From contig JAZSET010000051.1 in the NCBI GenBank assembly GCA_045531795.1, forward strand, positions 1 to 10,860: a DNA stretch of 10,860 bases. The letters run 5' to 3'. This document shows, in pieces, positions 1 to 5,259 of this stretch. Origin of the DNA: UBA4717 sp045531795 (GTDB lineage: Bacteria > Bacillota > Clostridia > Oscillospirales > CAG-272). The notes beneath the pieces are model-generated. The model was not told the origin of the DNA and searched no databases. It saw only the letters and a program-made list of their open reading frames with translations. Within the stretch, counting starts at the first letter, position 1. Each line of letters starts with the position of its first letter. Made by a program: the position numbers and the translations under genes.

Positions 1-308
1 GGCAACTTGATTTCAAAATTTCCGTCACCGACAGGTGTCATCATTCCCTGCCTCTCGTCCCAGCTGTTGAAATCACCGACAAATGCCGCCTCGCTTGCGT
101 GAGGCGCCCATTCTCTGTATACCCAGGCGTCTTTTGTCTTACGGAGACCGTAATACATGTGTCCGTTGGCAAAATCAGAAAGCCCCGATGCTTTCTTCAA
201 AAGCTGTTTTTTCTTGCATTCATAATTTTTCATTCTGAGTCTCAGGTCATTTTCAAATGGAGCAAGGCCCCTGTCAAGTTTTATAAGTCCTATTTTTTTC
301 CGTGCCAT
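1..308 (-). CDS. glgB: 1,4-alpha-glucan (glycogen) branching enzyme, N-terminal part, cut by window edge
   Basis: The enzyme transfers alpha-1,4-glucan segments to alpha-1,6 positions during cytoplasmic glycogen synthesis. The minus strand from the ATG at 308-306 reads 102 codons without a stop and runs off the left edge. Residues about 66-84 read EWAPHASEAAFVGDFNSWD, the hallmark of the N-terminal CBM48 module of branching enzymes. The preceding residues (LIKLDRGLAPFENDLRLR, then GLSDFANGHMYYGL) match the N-terminal layout of eukaryote-type GH13_8 enzymes such as human GBE1, not the long E. coli GlgB N-terminus. The catalytic GH13 barrel lies outside the window. GGAGG at 318-314 sits five bases before the ATG, and a good promoter lies about 80 bases upstream. 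The family assignment is strong; activity cannot be judged from this fragment. Confidence 0.9.
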   Translation of the reverse strand, partial: MARKKIGLIKLDRGLAPFENDLRLRMKNYECKKKQLLKKASGLSDFANGHMYYGLRKTKDAWVYREWAPHASEAAFVGDFNSWDERQGMMTPVGDGNFEIKL

Positions 309-389
309 AAAGACCTCCGTTATTTTCTTTCCATACAATAGTATATACAATTACTTATGCAAAAAACACAGACTTTTGTCTACACAATA

Positions 390-418
390 ATTTTATCACA
401 AAAAAATATATAAATCAA
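390..418 (-). promoter_or_regulatory. Sigma-A promoter of the branching enzyme gene
   Basis: On the minus strand, TTGATT (418-413), a 17-base spacer and TAAAAT (395-390) form a near-consensus housekeeping promoter. Transcription would start near 383, giving a leader of about 75 bases. The leader begins with a weak AGAC-AAAA-GTCT hairpin (381-370) followed by a T run. This could be a 5' stabiliser, but it is too weak to call an attenuator. Confidence 0.7.
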
Positions 419-433
419 GGAGAAAGTTTAAAA

Positions 434-465
434 GAAAAAAACAGTGTTATCACACTGTCTTTTTT
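434..465. terminator. Bidirectional hairpin terminator after the XRE gene
   Basis: ACAGTGT (441-447), a four-base loop and ACACTGT (452-458) form a perfect 7-bp stem with an A run on one side and a T run on the other, so it can work in both directions. On the minus strand it ends the XRE transcript and overlaps that gene's stop codon (466-464). It lies just upstream of the branching enzyme promoter and should insulate it. Confidence 0.8.
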
Positions 466-670
466 ATCGGTTTATTTCGGGGTTTTCTGTTCTTTCAAGC
501 AAATAGTCGATTGATACATCAAAATAATCGGCAAATTTTATAAGCGTTTCATAATCTGCTTCTCTCTCTCCCGTTTCATAACGGCTTATACTGTTTTGAT
601 TCATATTTAAATCAATAGCAAGTTTAAGTTGTGAAATTTTTCGTTCTTTCCGGACTTTTTTCAATCTCAT
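464..670 (-). CDS. Small XRE/Cro-family helix-turn-helix regulator (68 aa)
   Basis: This is a single-domain DNA-binding protein of the XRE/Cro-CI family. Nearly all of its 68 residues form the HTH_3 fold. The helix-turn-helix is around residues 13-37 (SQLKLAIDLNMNQNSISRYE, followed by TGERE), and the usual end motif (LIKFADYFDVSIDYLLER) is around 43-60. There is no ligand, protease or toxin domain. The start is ATG at 670-668 with GGAGAA at 683-678, seven bases upstream. The gene diverges from the TM2 gene at 829. The 158-base gap holds a perfect inverted repeat (712-732) typical of sites bound by such dimers, so autoregulation and control of the divergent genes are inferred. The effector signal is unknown. 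It could be one half of a phage-type switch, but no phage genes are near. Confidence 0.9.
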   Translation of the reverse strand: MRLKKVRKERKISQLKLAIDLNMNQNSISRYETGEREADYETLIKFADYFDVSIDYLLERTENPEINR

Positions 671-711
671 TTGACTTTTCTCCGATTTTTTTCTTAAAAT
701 CTCTTGACTTT

Positions 712-720
712 ATTATACCA
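712..720 (-). promoter_or_regulatory. Possible extended -10 for the XRE gene (minus strand)
   Basis: Because of the palindrome, the minus strand also reads TGGTATAAT (720-712), an extended -10 element pointing at the XRE gene. No good -35 is visible 17 bases upstream (ATATTT at 740-735). The call rests on the extended -10 alone. Confidence 0.4.
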
Positions 721-732
721 ATGTGGTATAAT
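712..732. promoter_or_regulatory. Perfect 9-3-9 inverted repeat: probable XRE operator
   Basis: ATTATACCA (712-720), ATG, then TGGTATAAT (724-732) are exact reverse complements. The repeat lies in the divergent promoter gap beside an XRE regulator gene and covers the plus-strand -10. It has no flanking T run, so it is not a terminator. That the neighbouring XRE protein is the binder is inferred. Confidence 0.7.
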
Positions 733-736
733 CTAA

Positions 737-755
737 ATATCCCGATTTGGTATAT
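737..755. promoter_or_regulatory. Second, degenerate operator-like site
   Basis: ATATCCCG (737-744), three bases, then TGGTATAT (748-755). The right half matches the perfect repeat in its first seven bases, and the left half is degraded. The three-base centre is kept, and the centres of the two sites are 24 bases apart. It may be a lower-affinity second site near the predicted plus-strand transcription start. Confidence 0.4.
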
Positions 756-793
756 TCGATTTCAGGGAGCAATAATCCACATTATTAAAAGTC

Positions 794-802
794 TGTTATA
801 AT
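794..802 (+). promoter_or_regulatory. Possible second extended -10 close to the TM2 gene
   Basis: TGTTATAAT (794-802) is an extended -10 without a clear -35. It would give a leader of about 20 bases. It also differs by one base from the operator half-site TGGTATAAT, so it may instead be a third weak binding half-site. Confidence 0.3.
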
Positions 803-828
803 GTGACAATTTTAGGAGGAAATCAACA

Positions 829-1236
829 ATGTCAGAGAATACTACTGCTACAGAAACTCAAATGGAAACAAAATTCTGCAAGGAATGCGGACAGAAAATC
901 GCAAAAAAAGCGGTCGTTTGCCCTCATTGCGGATGTCAGATTGAAACGATGGAAAGTGCCGGCAATAATTCAACACCGAATATAGTCATCAATAATGCTA
1001 ACCAAAACAGCAATGTCAATCAGATAACTCCCGGAATGCTTGGTGTCAGAGAGAAAAACAAATGGGTATCATTATTGCTTTGTTTCTTCCTCGGTTGGCT
1101 TGGTGCTCACAAGTTCTACGAAGGGAAAATCGGAATGGGTATATTGTACCTGTTTACGGTAGGTTTATTCGGAATTGGTCTTACCATAGATTTTATAATC
1201 TTGCTTTTCAAACCCAATCCTTATTACGTAAGATAA
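829..1236 (+). CDS. Zinc-ribbon plus TM2-domain membrane protein (135 aa)
   Basis: This is a small membrane protein with two recognisable parts. Residues 17-34 are a zinc ribbon with paired CxxC motifs (C17/C20 and C31/C34; C36 is an extra cysteine). Residues about 76-134 are a TM2 domain: two membrane helices, the first starting KWVSLLLCFFLGWLGAHKFY and the second around GILYLFTVGLFGIGLTIDFI. An Asn-rich linker (about 46-65, with NIVINNANQNSN) joins them. AGGAGG at 814-819 lies nine bases before the ATG. The next membrane gene starts 12 bases after the stop, so they share a transcript. TM2 proteins have no settled bacterial biochemistry; a cytoplasmic metal-binding head attached to the membrane is inferred. 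Domain calls are confident; function is unknown. Confidence 0.88.
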   Translation: MSENTTATETQMETKFCKECGQKIAKKAVVCPHCGCQIETMESAGNNSTPNIVINNANQNSNVNQITPGMLGVREKNKWVSLLLCFFLGWLGAHKFYEGKIGMGILYLFTVGLFGIGLTIDFIILLFKPNPYYVR

Positions 1237-1248
1237 ACAGGAGTTAAT

Positions 1249-1653
1249 ATGAATATAAACTTTAACGGAAACGGATTTGAAGCAAAAATAGACAATAACA
1301 AAAGACAAGAAAAAATAACAAAAACAGCAGGCGACTTTTTATCTTTTGTTTTTTCAATAATTTCTGTTTTATTGGCTTTTTTGTTAATTCCGACCGGTGT
1401 TTTCGCAAGTATAGGAACGACGGCATTAGCTGAGTTTTTTGAAATTGAATCATATAACTACATAGTAGCATATAGTTTTGGAATTATAATCCTGACACTA
1501 TTGTCAGTTGCCTCTTCAATTATTTCTATGGTTTTATATTCAAAAAGCAGAAAAAGCAGACTTGATACTGCGGCTTTGATTATAGCAATATGTTCAATAG
1601 TTATAGCATGTGTCGGAATGGTTTATAATATGCTTGTTATGGGAGTAATATAA
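1249..1653 (+). CDS. Small three-helix membrane protein, DUF4190-like (134 aa)
   Basis: I do not recognise a characterised function. After a polar Asn-rich head (residues 1-26) there are three hydrophobic segments: about 28-56, 71-97 and 106-131. A short basic loop (SKSRKSRLD, 98-106) separates the last two. The pattern of a Ser/Ile-rich helix, a K/R loop and an Ala/Ile-rich helix recalls DUF4190-type membrane proteins, which often accompany zinc-ribbon and TM2 proteins. AGGAG at 1239-1243 is five bases before the ATG, and the preceding stop is only 12 bases away, so it is the second gene of the XRE-controlled operon. It is followed directly by a terminator. The coding sequence is noticeably A+T-rich, with ATA, AAT and TTT codons common, compared with the enzymes downstream. 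Confidence 0.8.
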   Translation: MNINFNGNGFEAKIDNNKRQEKITKTAGDFLSFVFSIISVLLAFLLIPTGVFASIGTTALAEFFEIESYNYIVAYSFGIIILTLLSVASSIISMVLYSKSRKSRLDTAALIIAICSIVIACVGMVYNMLVMGVI

Positions 1654-1701
1654 AAATAGTGCTTGCAGTAATTTACTATATGCTGCAGGCACTATTTTTT
1701 T
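1652..1701 (+). terminator. Rho-independent terminator of the TM2 operon
   Basis: Arms AAAAATAGTGCTTGCAG (1652-1668) and CTGCAGGCACTATTTTT (1683-1699) pair over 17 positions with one G-T pair, a 14-base loop and a closing T run. The stem begins within the stop codon of the upstream gene. Confidence 0.88.
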
Positions 1702-1713
1702 CAAATGTTTTCC

Positions 1714-1742
1714 TTGATTTAGAATGACTTTTATGCTACAAT
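1714..1742 (+). promoter_or_regulatory. Sigma-A promoter of the ABC exporter gene
   Basis: TTGATT (1714-1719), a 17-base spacer and TACAAT (1737-1742), with an extended TGC just before the -10. The start would be near 1749, giving a leader of 15-25 bases. Confidence 0.75.
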
Positions 1743-1774
1743 GTATAGAGTACATTTAAAGGACAGTGATAATT

Positions 1775-3514
1775 TTGAAAAAGACAGGATTAATAAAAAG
1801 ATTTTTACCGTATTATAAAAAATACAAGTGGATTCTGGTGCTTGATTTACTGTGTGCCGCACTGACAACAATTTGCGAGCTTGTGCTACCTCAAATTGTA
1901 AAAATCATCACGAATGCTGCAACAGACAATATAGCCACACTTACAGTTTCGCTGATACTGAAATGCACCGTTGTTTATTTGTTTTTAAGAATAATAGACG
2001 CCATTGCCTATAACTATATGGCAACGGTTGGTCATATTATGGGCACACGCATTGAAACAGACATGCGCCGTGACTTTTTCGGTCATCTGCAAAAGCTCTC
2101 TTTCTCTTATTTTGACAACACCAAGGTCGGCTCGCTTATGTCCAGACTTACCAGCGACCTTTTTGATGTTACCGAGTTTGCTCACCACTGCCCTGAGGAA
2201 TTCTTTATCGCAGGCATTAAAATAATCGGCTCATTTGCAATTCTTTGCTATTCAAGCGTTCCCCTGACTCTGATTACATTTGCAGTTATTCCGATAATGA
2301 TTGCCGTACTTGTTCCCTTTAATAAAAAAATGCGCAGTGGCTTTAAAGAATCCCGCAAAACCGTGGCTATTCTCAACTCGCAGATTGAAGACAGCCTTTT
2401 AGGTATACACGAGGTTAAGTCTTACGCCAACGAGGCTATTGAAAACGAAAAATTTGAAGAGGGCAATGTGGGCTTTCTTGAAATCAAAAAGAAAGTTTAC
2501 AAGTATATGGGCACGTTCCAGTCCTCTACCCGCTTCTTTGACGGACTTGCTTATATAGTTGTTGTGTGTGCAGGTGCGCTCTTTATGCAAAGCGGTAAAA
2601 TCAATCCTGCAGACTTCGTTGCATATCTGCTTTATGTAACCACTCTTCTCACAAGCGTCAGACGAATAGTTGAGTTTGCAGAGCAATTTCAGCGCGGTAT
2701 GACGGGAATTGAGCGCTTTTGCGAAATTATGGATGTTGAGCCTGATATTACGGATAAAAAGGATGCTAAGGTCCTTGAAAATGTGCGTGGCGAAATAAAA
2801 ATGGATAACATTACTTTCGGCTACGGTGACGATGACAGCAAAGTAATATCCAACCTGACACTTCACATAAAAGAGGGTGAAAACATCGCTCTAGTCGGCC
2901 CCTCGGGCGGTGGAAAGACGACGCTTTGTGCGCTCATTCCACGATTTTACGACTTAAATTCAGGTGTTATCTCCATTGACGGAGAGGATATAACAGACCT
3001 CACACTTGATTCCCTGCGTCAGAATATCGGCGTAGTAAATCAGAATGTCTACCTCTTCTCATCAACAGTCAGAGAAAATATCGCCTACGGCAAGCCGGGA
3101 GCAACAGACGAAGAAATTATTGCAGCTGCCAGACTTGCAGGAGCTGACGAGTTTATAAATAAGCTTCCCGACGGCTATGACACATATGTCGGTGAGCGTG
3201 GTGTAAAGCTTTCGGGCGGACAAAAACAGAGAATTTCCATTGCAAGAGTATTTCTAAAGAATCCCCCGATTCTGATACTTGACGAGGCTACAAGCGCTCT
3301 TGATAATGAAAGTGAGCGACTTGTTCAGGAATCCCTTGAAAAACTTGCCCGCGGCAGGACTGTTATTACTGTTGCACACAGACTCACCACTATAAAGAAT
3401 GCAGACAGAATAATCGTTCTTGACGAAAGCGGAATTGTTGAAGAAGGAAGTCACTCAGAGCTTCTTTCCAAGGGCGGAATGTATTCCGAACTTTACAAGC
3501 TTTATTCAAGATAA
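1775..3514 (+). CDS. Type I ABC exporter half-transporter (fused membrane and ATPase domains)
   Basis: This is an MsbA/ABCB-type exporter that uses ATP to move substrates outward across the membrane, normally as a homo- or heterodimer. Positions are counted from the GTG at 1766. Residues about 20-310 form the six-helix membrane domain. The ATPase domain has Walker A GPSGGGKTT (378-386), Q-loop Gln in VNQNVYLF, signature LSGGQ (482-486), Walker B ILILDE with D506/E507, and the H-loop His538. All catalytic motifs are intact, so either a homodimer or the active half of a heterodimer is possible. There is no ATG near the start. GTG at 1766 sits only two bases from AAGGA (1759-1763), whereas TTG at 1775 sits 11 away and gives a natural MKKTGLIKRFLPYY start, so I prefer TTG. 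No partner gene is adjacent; the substrate cannot be read from sequence. Confidence 0.92.
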   Translation: MKKTGLIKRFLPYYKKYKWILVLDLLCAALTTICELVLPQIVKIITNAATDNIATLTVSLILKCTVVYLFLRIIDAIAYNYMATVGHIMGTRIETDMRRDFFGHLQKLSFSYFDNTKVGSLMSRLTSDLFDVTEFAHHCPEEFFIAGIKIIGSFAILCYSSVPLTLITFAVIPIMIAVLVPFNKKMRSGFKESRKTVAILNSQIEDSLLGIHEVKSYANEAIENEKFEEGNVGFLEIKKKVYKYMGTFQSSTRFFDGLAYIVVVCAGALFMQSGKINPADFVAYLLYVTTLLTSVRRIVEFAEQFQRGMTGIERFCEIMDVEPDITDKKDAKVLENVRGEIKMDNITFGYGDDDSKVISNLTLHIKEGENIALVGPSGGGKTTLCALIPRFYDLNSGVISIDGEDITDLTLDSLRQNIGVVNQNVYLFSSTVRENIAYGKPGATDEEIIAAARLAGADEFINKLPDGYDTYVGERGVKLSGGQKQRISIARVFLKNPPILILDEATSALDNESERLVQESLEKLARGRTVITVAHRLTTIKNADRIIVLDESGIVEEGSHSELLSKGGMYSELYKLYSR

Positions 3515-3517
3515 TCC

Positions 3518-3562
3518 ACACAAAAAGCGATTGCTAAAACGCAATCGCTTTTTGTGTATTTT
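3518..3562 (+). terminator. Terminator after the ABC exporter
   Basis: A perfect 17-bp stem, ACACAAAAAGCGATTGC (3518-3534) and GCAATCGCTTTTTGTGT (3541-3557), with a six-base loop. The T run is part of the stem and a second short T run follows. Confidence 0.85.
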
Positions 3563-3600
3563 CCATAATAAGGATGTTTTTTTTTCGTGAGTTTTTACAA

Positions 3601-3628
3601 TTGAAAATTTTGCTGGTTATGTTATAAT
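3601..3628 (+). promoter_or_regulatory. Sigma-A promoter of the SGNH esterase gene
   Basis: TTGAAA (3601-3606), a 16-base spacer and TATAAT (3623-3628), extended by TG at 3620-3621. The start would be near 3635, followed by a strong AAGGAGG at 3648-3654. Confidence 0.75.
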
Positions 3629-3663
3629 ATAGTATGGAGTAATTTCCAAGGAGGATATAGCAA

Positions 3664-5142
3664 ATGAAAAAGGTTTTAACCCTTATTTTAGCAATGCTTT
3701 TAGCACTTACCCCCGTGGTTTCCTCCGCTCTTTACGGAGACTTTGATAATGACGGTGCGGTAAAATCAGGCGACATAATCACACTCGCAAGACATATTGC
3801 AAACTTTGATGGGTATGAAACAATTGACACAGAGCTTGCTGACGTTAACAATGACGGAGAAGTATCAATTGTAGACGGCCTTATCCTCAAGAGACACTGG
3901 GCAGGCTGGCACTCATACCAGGAGCTTCCTTTCACAGGTGCAACAGAGGAAGAAAAGTTTGACGACTTCATCAATGTAAGAAGTGACCTTTCAAATCTCT
4001 ACAACAAGATTCAGAACAACGAAACAATCAATGTAGTTTACTACGGCGGTTCTGTAACAGTTGGTTTCGGTGCAGGTCTTGAACACGGTGTTTCCAACGG
4101 TACCGGCACTGCAGAGCAAACATCATGGCGTGCTCTTACATTCAATTGGCTTAAGAACACCTTCCCGAATGCAAGCTTCACTCAGCATGCTGCTTCCTGC
4201 GGCGGTACAGGCTCACACTTCGGCGCATTCAGACTTGAAGGCGACGTTCTTGCAAAAAACCCAGATATTGTATTCATTGAATATGTAGTTAATGACTACT
4301 ACAGCGGCACTTTCAGCGACGGTATGGTTACTCTGTATTATGAATCAATGGTTCGCAGAATCAGAGAAGCTTACCCTGATTGTGAAATCTTCCCTGTATA
4401 TACCATCGACAATGCACGCGCGCAAGCACTCAAGAATACCCCCACAGTGCTTTCAGATTGTGCAGCTGCACAGGAAAGAGTTGCCGAAAAATATGACCTT
4501 ACTTCATTTAACGTAGGTGGTGCTCTTCTCGACACCATCAACAAAGAAGAGGGAGGCTTCACTACTGCTAACTGGTACAAATATGTTTATGACTCAGTGC
4601 ATCCCGAAAACGAAGGTTATAAGGTTTATGCTGACCTCATTATCAAGTATCTTGATGAATATCTCTGCGGAGATATCACAAGCACCTACGCAGATGAGGT
4701 TGTAGATTATGAAACACCTATTGGATATGTAGTTTCTAAGACAAAAACCTTTGATCCTCAGCTTGTTGTACTTAACAAGTATTCAGCTGTTGAAAGCTTC
4801 AAGAATATCTCAGTAAACAACTCATCTGTATACCCAGGCAGCACAATGAAGGGCTATATGTACCCGACATCTGCCGATAACGAAATCGTATTCAAATTCA
4901 CCGGTACAGGTGTTGACCTTGTAATGGGTAACTTCGCATTTGAATATTCTCTTGACGGTGGCGAGACAAAGACTTATGCAGTAAACGACGGCAACGCTCC
5001 CAAGAGATTTATTGACGGTCTTGAACCCACTGAGCACACATTAAAGATTAAGTTCTTAGGTAAAATTGTTGACGGTGCTATTGATACAAGCACTGTAACA
5101 GAAACCTCACTCAGAGCTTTCCTTGTTGAAGGCATTAAATAA
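3664..5142 (+). CDS. Secreted SGNH/GDSL-type esterase with N-terminal dockerin-type module
   Basis: This is probably an extracellular carbohydrate esterase removing acyl groups from plant or microbial glycans. A signal peptide (KKVLTLILAMLLALTPVVSSA) likely ends at A22. It is followed at once by a dockerin-type pair of calcium loops, DFDNDGAVKSGD (26-37) and DVNNDGEVSIVD (60-71), each with its helix. The SGNH hydrolase domain spans about 100-340: block I GGS with nucleophile S130, block II glycine near G180, block III VVND with N210, and block V DSVH with D310/H313. All four catalytic blocks are present. Residues about 345-492 look like an all-beta, possibly sugar-binding, C-terminal module. 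There is no SLH or sortase anchor. AAGGAGG lies nine bases before the ATG. It is a single-gene unit between its own promoter and terminator. The exact ester substrate is unknown. Confidence 0.87.
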   Translation: MKKVLTLILAMLLALTPVVSSALYGDFDNDGAVKSGDIITLARHIANFDGYETIDTELADVNNDGEVSIVDGLILKRHWAGWHSYQELPFTGATEEEKFDDFINVRSDLSNLYNKIQNNETINVVYYGGSVTVGFGAGLEHGVSNGTGTAEQTSWRALTFNWLKNTFPNASFTQHAASCGGTGSHFGAFRLEGDVLAKNPDIVFIEYVVNDYYSGTFSDGMVTLYYESMVRRIREAYPDCEIFPVYTIDNARAQALKNTPTVLSDCAAAQERVAEKYDLTSFNVGGALLDTINKEEGGFTTANWYKYVYDSVHPENEGYKVYADLIIKYLDEYLCGDITSTYADEVVDYETPIGYVVSKTKTFDPQLVVLNKYSAVESFKNISVNNSSVYPGSTMKGYMYPTSADNEIVFKFTGTGVDLVMGNFAFEYSLDGGETKTYAVNDGNAPKRFIDGLEPTEHTLKIKFLGKIVDGAIDTSTVTETSLRAFLVEGIK

Positions 5143-5155
5143 TACAAGGTTTTAC

Positions 5156-5189
5156 AAACAGGAGCAGCAATAGTTGCTCCTGTTTTTTC
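5156..5189 (+). terminator. Terminator after the SGNH esterase
   Basis: AAACAGGAGCA (5156-5166) pairs with TGCTCCTGTTT (5175-5185) over 11 bp with an eight-base loop, and the T run continues to 5189. Confidence 0.88.
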
Positions 5190-5204
5190 TTGTCTGCACT
5201 TTAT

Positions 5205-5234
5205 GTCATAGTCACTCTGACTCCCGCATAATGT
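5205..5234 (+). promoter_or_regulatory. Candidate sporulation sigma-E promoter of the flippase gene
   Basis: GTCATAGT (5205-5212) matches the sigma-E -35 pattern (RTMATATT) at all but one position. After the ATA core there are 16 bases, then CATAATGT (5227-5234), which fits CATA-NNN-T. Transcription would start about 20 bases before the ATG. No convincing sigma-A promoter is visible here. B. subtilis spoVB is a mother-cell sigma-E gene, which agrees. The call is inference from motif similarity. Confidence 0.45.
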
Positions 5235-5259
5235 TTTAATAAAAGAGTCGGGGTGCGAA

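Larger units (their letters stand above)
704..732 (+). promoter_or_regulatory. Sigma-A promoter of the zinc-ribbon/TM2 operon
   Basis: TTGACT (704-709), a 17-base spacer and TATAAT (727-732) are an almost ideal promoter, and the -10 is extended by TGG (724-726). The start would be near 739, about 90 bases before the ATG at 829. The spacer and -10 lie inside the inverted repeat at 712-732, so a bound dimer would block RNA polymerase directly. Confidence 0.8.

Noticed and set aside
99..341. Plus-strand open frame of 80 codons opposite glgB
   Set aside because: It is antisense to a clear CBM48 coding region and has no supporting signals.
361..383. Small AGAC-AAAA-GTCT hairpin and T run in the glgB leader, as a possible attenuator or riboswitch
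   Set aside because: The stem is only four solid base pairs, and no conserved riboswitch core or antiterminator alternative is visible.
712..732. Inverted repeat as an intrinsic terminator
   Set aside because: It is A+T-rich with a three-base loop and no T run, and it overlaps promoter hexamers, so an operator is the better reading.
434..1701. The XRE/TM2 cassette as a mobile element or toxin-antitoxin locus
   Set aside because: There are no terminal repeats, integrase, transposase or target duplication. The divergent genes look like membrane proteins of the TM2/DUF4190 type rather than a toxin.
2399..2866. Open frame of 155 codons on the minus strand inside the ABC exporter gene
   Set aside because: It lies wholly antisense to a gene with all ABC motifs, has no ribosome site or promoter, and its product has no recognisable domain.
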